From Omphalotus guepiniiformis (Eukaryota; Basidiomycota; Agaricomycetes; Agaricales; Omphalotaceae), in the NCBI GenBank assembly GCA_028554645.1, contig JAQOOI010000079.1, forward strand, positions 2,223,385 through 2,287,384: a DNA stretch of 64,000 bases, given 5' to 3'. Both the position numbers and the translations under genes were made by a program. Of this stretch, positions 45,801 through 57,074 are shown one piece after another (within the stretch, counting starts at the first letter, position 1; the number at the start of each line of letters is the position of its first letter). The notes beneath the pieces were generated by a model, which was not told the DNA's origin, did no database searches, and was given only the letters and a program-made list of their open reading frames with translations.

Positions 45801-46700
45801 GAAATAGGCCCCCCACAAAGGAAGCATTAATCCGGGTGAGCCAATCAACACGGCGTCGACAATAATGTACTTCCCTTTGTATTCATTTTGGGACATGCTA
45901 TCCTCGTGGGGCTCATGCAACAGCAACTCTTTCCCCAGACAGGCGGTCCATGGATCTTATTGTGTTTTTACGCCCACAATGATAGCTATGGCTAACGTAG
46001 AAGAGTTGGTATCTCGGAATGGAATGGACGTTTACCCCGGCACAAAAACTATCCTTCGTTCATCTCCCCATTGAGGTTTCCATTGCGAGAGACTCGGATA
46101 TGGTTCCATCGCCATTCCTTGTTCAAGCATTTACGTTGGTGCGAGTCCACTTATAACAAGTCTAGTACTATTTCACGGTGCGATTGTCTTTTCATTTATA
46201 GCACTGTACACACTAACGTACATGTTCCATCCATCGTACGGAAATAGCTTGTGTTCTTCAAACAGATCAAAGCAGAAATCGGCTCCGCCCTGAAGGCCTG
46301 ACGTTTTGTCCTAAAGGTATCCATAGCGCTAGCATGGTAAGTAACCGGATGATTGTTACATTCAGTATCGAAATTCTCGCGCGCTCATCGACACCGACAT
46401 CGCAGAATACGCATCCATCAGCTGCCACGATATCATACATAAATCAGATCTGGTTGCATCCGAAGCCACAAGTCTCTGATATAGCTCACGCGTCACATAA
46501 AATTGGGGGTTTCGGGTCGTATAGGACATATGCGATCAAGATTGCATGTGTTGAGCTTTTCCCAGGTATGTTCTGCCATTTCTCAGAGAATGACGAGGCA
46601 ATTGAGCAATGTTGCCCAAAGACATGAGGCGGACTTACATGATAGTTGTATTACAGTGTACACGACGTGTACATGTCGCAAGTATCGTTCATTCTTAGTG
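42801..46700 (+). other. Coding-like fragments of unidentified gene(s)
   Basis: Several plus-strand frames look exon-like because they start after AG or end at GT and have balanced composition: VARTRAKLREVTVDGVLTVR (about 44030-44160), VMFAVGHDANNVMSSEM (about 44290), LLARAGYNMYNSRPAG (about 45270), YNPTLDLHFNLAIEVSEV (about 45535) and MIAMANVEELVSRNGMD (about 45980). They do not assemble into one open protein, and stops and phase changes intervene. One or two eroded genes, or a gene with many unseen introns, are possible. I cannot name a family. Confidence 0.3.
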
Positions 46701-47990
46701 TCTTAATAACTTGCTTACACGACTCTCTACAGGAACCGACAGGAACTGAACATATGCGCATGAGAACCTCGTAGGTCGAGTCATGAAAGCCTGAGAACAG
46801 AAACACTAAGGTTTGAACTCACGGAAAAAAAGGTTTTTTCAGGAACTTTCGGTGATTTGGTAGAAACTGATAAGGGAAGATTACCCCGACACTGCGAATT
46901 ATCGTTAGACAGCGGGTATATTCTTAGGGTTTGACGAAGTAACCCTCAATGATGACCCACTAAGCAAGTAAAGATGCGTCCTTCGAGGAAGCTTGAATTC
47001 CAGTGGCGAAGTATCCTGAAGACGTCCAAATCTTGTCTTCCGCGTGCACATGCGGAATAAATGTTATACATACATACCTTTTTTGAACTTCGTCACCGGA
47101 TGAAGGTTTATTAATTTGAGCAAAACTCAGCGCAAGATATGTACTATCGAATCACATTGAATGTGATGTTTTCGTTATGCAATGTTCTGCTTCAAGTGAA
47201 TGTGGAGTTTGAGTGGTACGCAAGCAGTTGTTCCTAAGTGATTTGTTGAGACCAAACCACGAATAGGATTCGATAACCGTGGTTCCGTGGATCACTGAGA
47301 ATCACGTTCTTTTCGTGTTGCCTTGTTGCCTTTTCCTGTTTGAGGGTCTATCGTGACATTAGCCAAGTGAGATATTTTCGTGAAGGACTAGGGACTATGC
47401 GGAATAGGTATAGCCAGCGAAGACTGTCAAAATGTGCGTGCCATGTGAATGATGATGGAATATGGATTGAGGATTATAGATATAACTCACCCGGAACGAG
47501 ACACCCGTATGGAAGACCCTAGCTTCCGCGATATGACAATTTAGTGACGATGAGTTTCGTATTCGTACTAGTTCTTCAGTGAAGATCACCAAAGGTAACT
47601 TCATGCTCTTGCGATCTTCTCGCATGTCCTTGAATACATGCATGATCGACCTTGAGCTTGAACAGAGCGGCCCGCTGGGGCCAATCGAAATCTCGCAATG
47701 GAACCTAGAACATACGCTGTCACTGTTATGTAGGGGATGCACAGAAGTTGGAGCTTAGCTTGAATACCTGAGTAGCGGCGCAGTTGTGATATTACTTCGA
47801 AGTCCAGAATTTAATGTCCAGCTTGGTTAAGAAGAAAAAGACAGAAAGTACCCTTGGTCGCCATGTTCGCCGGAGACAACCCAGTTCAAAGTCCGACTTT
47901 TGGTCTAACGCCTAACGCGGCTACCTCTTATCTTCAGTAACTACAGAATTTCTCGAACTTCGTCCTCACAGTCTTGCATCGGGGAATAGA
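46701..47990. other. Intergenic, no gene recognised
   Basis: A minus-strand frame at 47395-47742 (115 codons) has a coding-like middle, MHVFKDMREDRKSMKLPLVI, but no domain I recognise. Otherwise the stretch is AT-rich without features. Confidence 0.35.
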
Positions 47991-47994
47991 ACGC

Positions 47995-49320
47995 TGAATC
48001 TATGGGTCTGGCCTCTTGTTTAACGTTTAACTCTCGAGATTCGTTCTTTTCTAGGAGCTCGGAAACGTTCTCGGTGCGTGTTGGGTTTCTCTTGATCATT
48101 TCTCCTGTCCTGACCTTTCGCTCAGCGCAGTTGGATCAGCATAAGCTCTACCTGAATCATGATGAATGGATGAACAAAAGGCTATCTTACTCAGTATTCC
48201 TCGAACTTCGTCCTCACAATTTGAGCATGAGGGAATGGAACACTTTATTCACGGGTACCTGGCACACTGTCTCAAGATTCGTTCTGAATCTTTGCTGGAT
48301 GATCAGGAAAGTCACTGTTGGTGCGTGTTGAATTTCTCTTGTCATTTCTCCTGTCCAGACCTTTCCCTCTGAGTAGGATAGATTCATGGTGAACGGATAA
48401 ACGAAAGGCCGCCATACAAAGTGTTCCTCAACTCTTCGTCAACAAAGAGCTCGGGGTTATGAGGTTTCGATAAACGGCAAAAGGTACGAGGATGACTGTC
48501 CTCCTTTGACGAAAACAAACTGATGCAAGAAACGTACGTTAGCTTGAGCAACGAAGGCACTCTTGTATGCTGAACTCCGACTGCTGTACACCTGGCACTC
48601 CTAAAGTCTCAAGCTGATTCGTTCTTTCATGGATGCTCGGGAAAGTCACTGTCAGTGCGTGTTTAAAAGGTTTCTCTTCTTTGTTTCTCGCATCCTGACT
48701 TTCGCTCGGTGTAGGAAACGATTCACCTGAATCTGGATCATAGTGTACGGATGAACAAAAGATTATACAACGCGTTTCTCAATTCTTCGTCAACAATGAG
48801 CTCGGGGTGATGAGGTTTCGTTAAACGACAGAAGGTAGGAGAGTGACTCTTCTTTTTTCACGAAAACAAACTGATGCAAGCGTACGTTAGTTCGAGCAAC
48901 GAAGGCACTCTTGTATGCTGAACTTCGACTGCTATACACTTGGCATTCCTAAAGTCTCAAGCTGATTCGTTCTTTGCTGGATGCTCGGAGACGTCGGTGT
49001 GTGTTGAACTTCTCTTCGTCATTTCTCGCATCTTGAACTTTCGCTCTGAGTAGGACTAGCTCTACCTGAATCATGATGTACGGACGACCAAAAGACCATA
49101 CAAAGCGTTTCTCAATTATTCGTCAACAAAGAGCTCGGGATTATGAGGTTTCGATAAACGACAAAAGGTACGAGGGTGACTCTTTCTTTTTTGACGAAAC
49201 CAAACTGCATGAAGCGTTAGCTTGGGAAACGAAACGAAGGCACTGGCACTCTTGTATGCTGAACTCGGACTGCTGTACCTTCCACAGTTATACCATTCGC
49301 GGTGAAGGCTGCTGATTCTG
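47995..49320. repeat. About 345-bp tandem repeat, nearly four units
   Basis: Units begin near 48030, 48275, 48610 and 48960. Each contains AGATTCGTTCTTT/GATTCGTTCTTT, then GGATGCTCGG, GTGCGTGTT, TTCTCGCATC or TTCTCCTGTC, CACCTGAATC, GGATGAACAAAAG, CTTCGTCAACAA, GAGCTCGGG, ATGAGGTTTCG, GACGAAAACAAACTGATGCA and GGCACTCTTGTATGCTGAAC. Units 2-4 are the most similar and unit 1 is shorter and more diverged. No open frame spans a unit. Confidence 0.85.
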
Positions 49321-49740
49321 TTACGCATTCAGCTTGGCTGGTTATATGCGTCATCTTTCAAAAGTAGTGTGGAACTGAACTGTATTCGTCCTGTAATTCT
49401 TTACCGCATCGTCGACGACTTCTTGCTGAGCCGCGTATGGTGTGTAGATTCCATAATTACCCAAACGTTGTCGAATCAAACATTGCCGTTCATGAACGTT
49501 CACTGTTTACCCCGTACGAACCACATCGCAAACTATCAGGTCACTTGATCCTATGGAGAACATCGTTACTTTTTGTCTATGAACTACGTCGTGGATAGTA
49601 AAATGTGTACTTCTGTATTGAGGGAGGATAGCATACATGCATGATTAAGAAGTATATCAAGTTGACGTGTTACAAATGTATACATTGGATAAATTATTCG
49701 ATATATACGCAGATGGACCGTCCATCATACGTGGCTGGCA

Positions 49741-51153
49741 TTACTTCTTGAGCCCGATTGATAGCCCAACAGCGAGACCGATGATCAAGAGAATGAGGAA
49801 GGAGAGCCAGAAGCACCACCATTTTTTGCGACGGATTGAGCGGGCTGTATAGACGTATATAGATCATGGGGAGAAAAGAGAAACGAGTGAAAGAAGGCAA
49901 TTATTGCACGACAAAGACGTGGCAGTAAGGTAGGCCAGAGAAAAAAAAGGGGATGATTAGCGAGATTTACTCGGCGAGACTCATAAAAGATACCACTCGC
50001 CTAGCTCGACAGCCCTATTCGTATGCTCTTCCCCCGCTTTCGTATTCTTCTCAACGTCACGAGCAGTATCTTCGACATTTGCGACTGTATAATCTTGTTG
50101 GTCGACCAGGAGAGCGATGTCTTGCGTGAGGGAGGTAAGTTCGGCAAGAGTACGCTCGATGCGAGAAATGTCGTTTTGGCGGGAAAGGACTTCGTTGTAG
50201 GCTGTTCTGGAGGTTGCGTACTGGGTGGAAGGTTGATCGAGGGTCTGTTATGTGTGGTTAGAAAGCGGAAATTGGGGATGAACGATGATGAAGAGAAGCC
50301 TTACAGCTTGCGTGAATATTTGACGCATGTCGCCTCCATTGGTAGCCTGCTTTATTTCTTCAGCTGTCGCGTCGGGTTTCACTACGAAGTGCGGAAACAG
50401 GTGTTAGTATTCATTCGAGCCAGAAAATTGTCTGGGTAGACACACCTATTCTGAACTGTCTCTCAGCCCGCTGCCGTGATTTCGCATTGAAATCTCGCTC
50501 GACAACCTGGTAATCCTGGATGCATTCTAGGAACTTCTTCTTAATGAGATTCAACTTTTGAGAGAGCACACGATACGTGGCGTTAGCAGAAAGTTTCGAG
50601 ATACGCAGGAGGTGAAAACACACTCGGTCAACTCGTAGCTTTACATCCCCCTGCGTGATTTTGCCCTTCTTCGCTAAAGATTCAGTCTCTTCTGCCAAGC
50701 CCTGTATCCGACCTTTAATAGAGTTAATAAGGGTGCGTGTGTCAGCGACGGATTCTTCAAGCGTCGAGGTAATGGCGGAGATGTGGTCTTGACCATCTGG
50801 ACCGCTGTTCAGAGAGCGCTGGTGAAGACTCGATATCGTTCGAATGTTTGAGCTGAGTTGAGACAAGGATGATTGTAGGGAAGTTATCTAGTAGGATAGG
50901 TGAGCAAAGGTTGGGTTCAAGAATGCAGACGCACCTCTGAGAGAAAACCTGAGGACGTTGATGTGCCGTCTGCAGATCCCACAACTGTCATCTCATGGGT
51001 CTCGGAGTCATTTCCGTTCGAATTAATGTTCGACTGCGAAGGATGATCACGTTGAGCCTATTGAGACATTGATGTGAGTAGGCAACCCATCGAAGTGGAA
51101 TAAGATTTAAATACACTCACTCGAAAGGCTGACAATCTGTTCGTTCCGGACAT
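49741..51153 (-). CDS. Plasma-membrane-type syntaxin (Qa-SNARE, Sso1-like)
   Basis: Exons are 51153-51121, 51057-50935, 50887-50446, 50381-50305, 50244-49994 and 49844-49741. The order of parts is N-terminal polar stretch, three-helix Habc region (EITSLQSSLSQLSSNIRTI and on), then the SNARE motif NDISRIERTLAELTSLTQDI, LLVDQQDYTVANVEDTARDV with the zero-layer Gln, and a C-terminal anchor (RSIRRKKWWCFWLSF, then LILLIIGLAVGLSIGL). This is a t-SNARE that drives vesicle fusion. The first five exons join in frame. The anchor exon does not: the obvious 149-nt GT-AG intron joins phase 2 to an exon that needs phase 1. A missed micro-exon, unusual splice site or 1-nt error is likely, because the anchor itself is well preserved. 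Confidence 0.88.
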
Positions 51154-51332
51154 TTTTCCAGCTTAGCAGTTTCTGGTTCGTTGTTTTATACGGCCCTCAA
51201 CAGCAAACTGTGGCATGATATGGAGAAAAGAGTCAGTGATTGCTGTGCCATCCGCAGACATGTATAAGAATCTGAGATGCGTACAGGTCGGTTTCTCACG
51301 AATCTAAGTTGACCTCTATGTACGTTGACCTA

Positions 51333-51441
51333 AGTTGGACCACAAGGGTGTTCTACAGGTGAGTTTGTTGTTTTCATCAGATAACACACTACTTACCTGT
51401 TATATTCAAGTTCGTTTACAACATTTCCGCAATACTGGCGC
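51333..51441 (+). repeat. Direct repeat upstream of the RCC1 fragment
   Basis: GTTGGACCACAAGG, CAGGTGAGTTTGTT, ACTTACCTGTTA and TTCAAGTTCGTTTACAAC recur, diverged, at 52193-52308 in the same orientation. I estimate about 75% identity. The two copies bracket the RCC1 fragment closely. Confidence 0.75.
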
Positions 51442-52128
51442 GCTCAACGCGTTCCAACTATGAACGTTTTGAACATTTATGTCCGCTGCTATTGCTGAAC
51501 CCAATTAGGTAGCATCTTTCTCGTATTTCAACTGGCGAAACGCGCCTCTGCGTACCGGTATAGTGAAGGCCGGCACTGCCAAAAACGTGTTCAATAATAA
51601 GCGCTTAAGCAATCAGCCAGTCGCCAACAAGCGACCACCGTTTTTCTTTAATGAATCCTTTGAATCCTATTCCAATTCCTCCACCGATAACACGTCCCGG
51701 GCTTCAGCTATTTGCATGGGGCGCAAACGATGCTGGTCAACTAGGTCTCGACAATGTCATCGAATGTCCAAAACCACGAAGACACAAATGGGCCGAGAAG
51801 AAGATGGAAGAAGGTGGATTTGGGTCTGCACAGGGTGCAGGACTCGTTAGCGTTGCTGCTGGTGGTATGCATACTCTCCTTCTTGATGAGAGAGGAATGG
51901 TGTGTGTGTAGTATCTTCCGATATTCCCTCTTCCCTAATATTTTTTTCAACGTACTTTCTCTAGGTTTGGTCATGCGGAGTGAATGACGACGCTGCACTT
52001 GGACGAATCACCGAGCATGTTCCTGATCCTCAAAACGAAGGGTCATTTATAGACAAGAATATTCTATCATCCCAGTACAGAGGCTGGTAGACGACGGCTT
52101 TCGCGCTGTGCAAATTGCGGCAGGAGAC
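51440..52128 (+). pseudogene. Truncated RCC1 copy
   Basis: This is a close copy of the first part of the RCC1 gene at 20.80-20.06 kb, in opposite orientation. It starts in the region upstream of the coding sequence (TCAACGCGTTCCAACTATGAAC) and runs through MNPLNPIPIPPPITRPGLQL, the first intron, and VWSCGVNDDAALGRITEHVP to VQIAAGD, where similarity stops. Intron 1 is still present, so it arose from DNA and not from mRNA. An 11-nt deletion near 52064 (the parent ATTCTTTCACC is missing) shifts frame and creates an early stop. It encodes at most one and a half propeller blades and should be non-functional. Confidence 0.93.
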
Positions 52129-52192
52129 CACGATAGTCTTGATTTTGGACGTTATTCTATTTGATGCGGAAGGCCCAGGATTGCATATTGCA

Positions 52193-52308
52193 GGTTGGAC
52201 CAAAAGAGTTTTCTATAGGTGAGTTTGTTCTTTTTGTCAAATAAACATTCTAAGCACACGACTTACCTGTTAATTTGAAGTTCGTCTCAATATTTCCAGA
52301 ATACTAGC
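52193..52308 (+). repeat. Direct repeat downstream of the RCC1 fragment
   Basis: This is the second copy of the 51333-51441 block: GTTGGACCAAAAGAG, TAGGTGAGTTTGTT, GACTTACCTGTTA and TTGAAGTTCGTCTCAA. It begins about 65 bp after RCC1 similarity ends. Confidence 0.75.
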
Positions 52309-52923
52309 CCGATCGTCACTCGAATCCTGCCCGAACTCACGCTTACCGACGATAAGGGTGTGAATTGAGCCCGGTGACACACACGCTAGTCTAAGATGAG
52401 GACTACTCGAAGATATAGTTTTTTTTGAGTGTACTGAGCTGGTAAGAAACAGTTATGGTCATCAATTCGGTTCATTCTAAACCTTAGCTGTAGGGAACTG
52501 CCAGCTACACCTCACGCCCTCAAATGAGCAGCTACGATATTCGACGGTTCGCTCCCTCTTGCGTTACACCTTGGGTCATCGTCAACATATACACCAAACT
52601 TTCAGGCAAGTTGGCAGCAACCGACGCAACCGATGCTCTCTGAGACGGGCTAAATACGGGGTGCTCTATCTCAACATGCTCTATCTCAACAATGCCGCTT
52701 TTGTGCCTATTGTTGGCTTTGGAGGTATACCCTGAGGCACCCCGAAGATCGTCCTGAAGCCCTCAAAAGTGCCGAGGACAAGGTCGGACCGTTGGGAAGG
52801 ATGGGAAACCCGGTCCGATAACTTTTGCAAATTTTCCTTCCTTCCGGAAATACATCCATAGATTTTGTCCCCCCATGACACTCCCTTAATAACCCCCCCA
52901 CCCTCACCTACCTCTCATCGAAA
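52309..52923. promoter_or_regulatory. Upstream region of the DUF2264 gene
   Basis: No gene is supported. The 3' half should contain the promoter of the gene starting at 52924, and a CCCCCCCA/CCCCCACC tract sits about 25-40 bp before its ATG. Confidence 0.35.
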
Positions 52924-55355
52924 ATGTCCGCACCGTACACACCCCAATCTACATTCTATACGCAAATTCTCTCCAACCCACTCTGCACGCGCGAAGATGT
53001 CGCTTCGGCACTGACGACGATGCTCGATGCTTTGGCTCCGTACACTTCGCCTGGAGGAGCGAGGATTCACTTGGGCGAGACCGGAGCGCATTTCGATGAC
53101 GTTGCCGCGGAACTGGAGGGTTTCTCGAGGCCTTTGTGGGCTCTGGCGTCACTCATTGCTGGAGGGGACGTGTCGAGTTATGTCGGTGTTGAGCGGTGGG
53201 TACGTGGGTTGGCGAATGGAACGAACATGGCGGATGGAGGGGAGTTTTGGGGAAATATGAGGGATAGAGATCAGAGAATGGTAGAGTGTTCTGCTATTGG
53301 GTATACGTTGGCTGTTGCTGGCGATGTGTTCTGGGAACGGTTGAATGCAGAGGAGATGATGGGTGTTGAGGGTTGGTTGGGTGGGTTGAATGATACGGAT
53401 ATGCCGAGTACTAATTGGTTGTGGTTCAGAGTGCGTGTTTCCCTTTTTTTCGAAATTCTTTCAGCGTGTCTTATGGTATGTCCTAGGTTTTCACGAATCT
53501 AGGTCTCTCCAAAGTCTCTTCATCCCGCTTCGACCCCGAACGTATGAAGTCCGACTTGGACCACCTCGATACGTTCTACATCGGTGATGGGTGGTCTAGG
53601 GACGGTCCGGAGGGTATTGTCCAGCTCGACTACTACTCGTCTTCCTTCGCGATTCAAGTAGCTCAGCTTCTGTATAGCAAACTCGCAGAAGATATCGATC
53701 CGGTGAGGTGTGAGGAGTTTAGGAAGAGAGCAAAGATGTTTGCGACGGATTTCATATACTATTTTGATCCACAAGGTGTGTAAAGTAGCACCCATGATTT
53801 AACCCTGCGTACTGACAGTTTTCGTCTCACAGGACGCTCAATAACCTTCGGCCGCTCCCTGACCTACCGCTTCGCAACAGCGGCATTCTGGTCCGCATTC
53901 GCATACTGTATCCCAGCGTCTACCCTCCCCGCACCATTTACCCTCCCAACACTGAAAGGTCTCGTCCTGCGTAACCTACGCTCATGGCTACACAACCCAA
54001 TCCTCCTCCGTGGTGCGTTCACACCTTCGGGTATACTCACGCTCGGATATGCGTACCCTAATACAAACATGCTGGAGAACTACAACTCGCCTGGGAGCCC
54101 TTATTGGGCGTTCAAACTGTTCATCTGTCTCGCGATGAGAAGCGACGAGGAGTTTTGGACATGTGAGGAGGGCGTGTATCCGAGTTTACCGGCGCCTAGT
54201 AAACCACTCGTACATGCATTCCACCTCACTTCGTCCTCGAACAACCACACTTTCATTCTCTCCTCCGGTCAACAAGCTTCCTACCCCGTCAAACACGCTG
54301 CGGCGAAGTACGGTAAATTCGCATACTCGTCTGCGTTTGGGTATAGCGTTCCCTCTGGTGCGGGTGGGACACTCGAGGAGCAGGGAGGGGATAGTGTGCT
54401 TGTAGTGAGTGATGGGAATGGGGATAGTTTCGAAGGAGGGGTTTTTGCGTTTGAAGAGGTCGTCGCGGTTGGAGGGGAAGGAGGAGGAGGAGGAAGTACA
54501 GGAAAAGGAGGTGTATATGGCTATGGAGGAGGTGGAGGTGAAGGCTGGCGAGTGAGGAGACAAACCAAGAACCCGAGATTCGAGTCTTCTGGTTCGCTCG
54601 TGTACCTTCGATCGACGTGGGATCCTTATCCTGACCTTTCGATTGAGACGTTCCTCGTTCCGCCTTGTGAAGATGCGCCGATGTGGTATTTACGCGTGCA
54701 TAGAGTCAGGTTTTCTCCTGTTGCCTGGGCAGGCAAGACGAAAAGGAGGTTTTGGATTGCGGAAGGTGGTTGGGCGGTTGGGTTGTCGCCTGGGACGAGG
54801 AAGGAGGATCTTGGTACGAGTAACGGCAGCGGCGGCGAAGAGCAAGATGGAATAGAAGATAAAATTTATTCTGGACCCACGCACGCGTTAGGGATTTCAA
54901 AGAAATATGGTGTATCGGGTATAGTGGATCTTACATCGCAAGTTTTGGATTCTATTCGTTCAACTACGACGCCGGCGCCGACCTCACGAAGAGGAATCGC
55001 TCTACTCACGGATCCTAACACATCGCTCATGTTTCCTCGTGCTGTTGTGCCTACGTTACGAGCGTTTTACGAGGTCGAGGTCGAGGTTGGAGGAGATGAA
55101 GCCTTGGTGGAACGTGAGGAGTGGTTGGTGACGGGTGTGTTTGGGTACCCATTTAACCATGATGCAGAGGTTGCTGCTGCGTCTGGTCGTGTACCAGTGG
55201 TTGATGAGGATACTAGTAGTAGAGGTAGGAAGAAAGGGACGAAGGAGAAGGAGAAGGAGAAGGAGAAGGAGAAGAAGTGGAAAGAAGAGTGGGATAAGAG
55301 ACCTGTTGTTCCGGGGTTGATTTTGGAGTTGATGAAGGGGAGTCTTGGGCTTTGA
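52924..55355 (+). CDS. DUF2264 family protein
   Basis: Exons 52924-53430, 53487-53775 and 53833-55355 join in frame (772 residues). The family pattern is clear: [79 protein letters not shown] and [19 protein letters not shown]. This is an (alpha/alpha)-barrel fold resembling carbohydrate-active enzymes. The exact substrate is not known to me. No signal peptide is seen, so the protein is probably cytosolic. Two low-complexity inserts stand out: a Gly-rich run ([21 protein letters not shown], about residues 460-485) and a Lys-Glu repeat ([17 protein letters not shown]) near the C-terminus. They are probably expansions of simple repeats. Confidence 0.9.
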
Positions 55356-55408
55356 GACGAGACGAGACGAGCGTGAAGGACTTTTGAATTGATGTATTTG
55401 TATGTATG

Positions 55409-55735
55409 TCAATGTACAGATTTTGGTTTGTATGAATGTATGCAGTACATTGTGCTTTGATGTCCATCTGTGCAGAGACACCAGAAAAAGACAAACCCTC
55501 GCCGCTGCTCATTGCTAAATAACCCCTCTACCAGGGTATCTAAAACTCTCCTTGCAGTCCATCCACTTGCGACGTACACTTTCGTGTATAAGAATGGTGA
55601 TACGGCCTCTTGGAAGGCTTTTGATACGAGACAGAGAGATTTGAGGTCCTTCAGCCGCAGGGAGGGGTGAGTGAGTATACGTGAGGTAGAAGCACAGAGA
55701 TGGAGGGTTTGTGGAGTTTTATTGATGCCATGCAA
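55409..55735 (-). pseudogene. F-box-like gene fragment
   Basis: The frame contains DLKSLCLVSKAFQEAVSPFLY, which matches the second half of fungal F-box domains. The first half (LPxELLxxI) is missing upstream, and the leucine-rich-repeat body is absent downstream, where the frame ends in low-complexity sequence after about 108 codons. An upstream exon with a GTATAC...CTGAAG intron is conceivable (ISVLLPHV precedes it in another frame). I read it as a truncated remnant. Confidence 0.5.
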
Positions 55736-57070
55736 CTGGTTGTAGATTATAGGCTACGTTGAACGTTGTTAATGGATAATTGGGGTTGCCTTTGTAGACT
55801 TGAAAGCGTATGAAGCGCTAAGAAAGAATTAGAACTGAGTTTACTTGGTTCGTGTACATAGTTTTGACTCCCCTTTTTACTGACAATCTCTGAACCTGAC
55901 AAACGATGATCGATGATCGTTTGAACAATCGTCGTCGAAGTTCTAAACTGATTACGAGCGCTAAGCCGCAGCGCTAAATATGTGCTACCATAAACGCTGG
56001 TTCCGTTGCATCTGCTTCTTTACTAACAATTTCTCCTTTCCTTTCTTCCTCACCTGCGCTCTGACTACCTCTTTTCAACTTCTTCTCTCTCACAGATACC
56101 TGCTGGTGAGATACCTAGGCGCGATCAATGTAGCGTATGAATTATTGAAGGTGGGTCAACGCTATAACTCATCTTTCTTCTGCGTGATTGAGTCATTGTT
56201 CGTTTTCTATTGGGGAGGCACTCTGAGTCTGAGGGGATCATCGATAATGGTTGATGGGTTTTGTCGTCCTTCTACATATAATATCTTTAGATCGTCGCTC
56301 TCTCCCCGTCCACTTCAAAACCTCCGTTCTCTCTGCTCCGAGTCAAGGCCACCCACTCGTCCTTTGTGATTTCTCTTTCACATCTCAGTTCTGCTTTATC
56401 CGTCATTATGCGCTTTTGAGAGCCTGTAAGCTTTCATCGACATCCTTCTGAGTCGTCGTGCCCACGAAGTGCAAGTGCCGGCGTACAGGGTGGGTCGCAC
56501 CAACAATTTCCAATCCATGCGCATCGTGCAGGTGAAGTTCAACTCAGCGGCAACAAATTCAACTTCGAATCATATCTGAATCATATGAAGCAAGTGCTTG
56601 TATGAGAATCTTGGACTGATTATCTTTCCTCCCACTTCCATCTAGTGATCCCCATTCAACTACCATGGTTTCTAGGCTCAGCTTAGGTGACTGGCACAAC
56701 TTCGAACCACATTTTCGAGATGAACGATACAAGTAAGCATCCTTCTCTCATTCGCCACACTTCCACTTCTACTCATTACACACCCAAACGAACGCAGACT
56801 CAGATCCAGGCACGACCTTTCGCAATTCCTGGGGCCTTATCCGCAACACCGACTTTGCCTTCAAATCCAATCCAAAACGAACATTTACCTCAAAATCATC
56901 GACATCTGTACAAGGCCCTCCTACGATGTGCATTGATACGACGGGAGCGGGATATGTTCGTATACTACGTGTAGCTGCAATATAATATCTAGAGGAAGTT
57001 CCTCCCCTACGTAGTGTAATGTCGTCTATAGCTCTCCTGCCCCAGGGTGAATTTTAATGTGATTCTGAGC
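55736..57070. other. Intergenic, unassigned frames
   Basis: The plus-strand frame at 55980-56369 contains an exon-like piece, YLLVRYLGAINVAYELLK, after a CACAG acceptor-like site. The frame at 56687-56974 has no features. No gene can be assembled. Confidence 0.35.
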
Positions 57071-57074
57071 TCCC

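Noticed and set aside
51333..52308. Solo LTRs or a retrocopy of RCC1
   Set aside because: The intron is retained, no poly-A or reverse transcriptase is seen, and the flanking repeats lack TG...CA ends.
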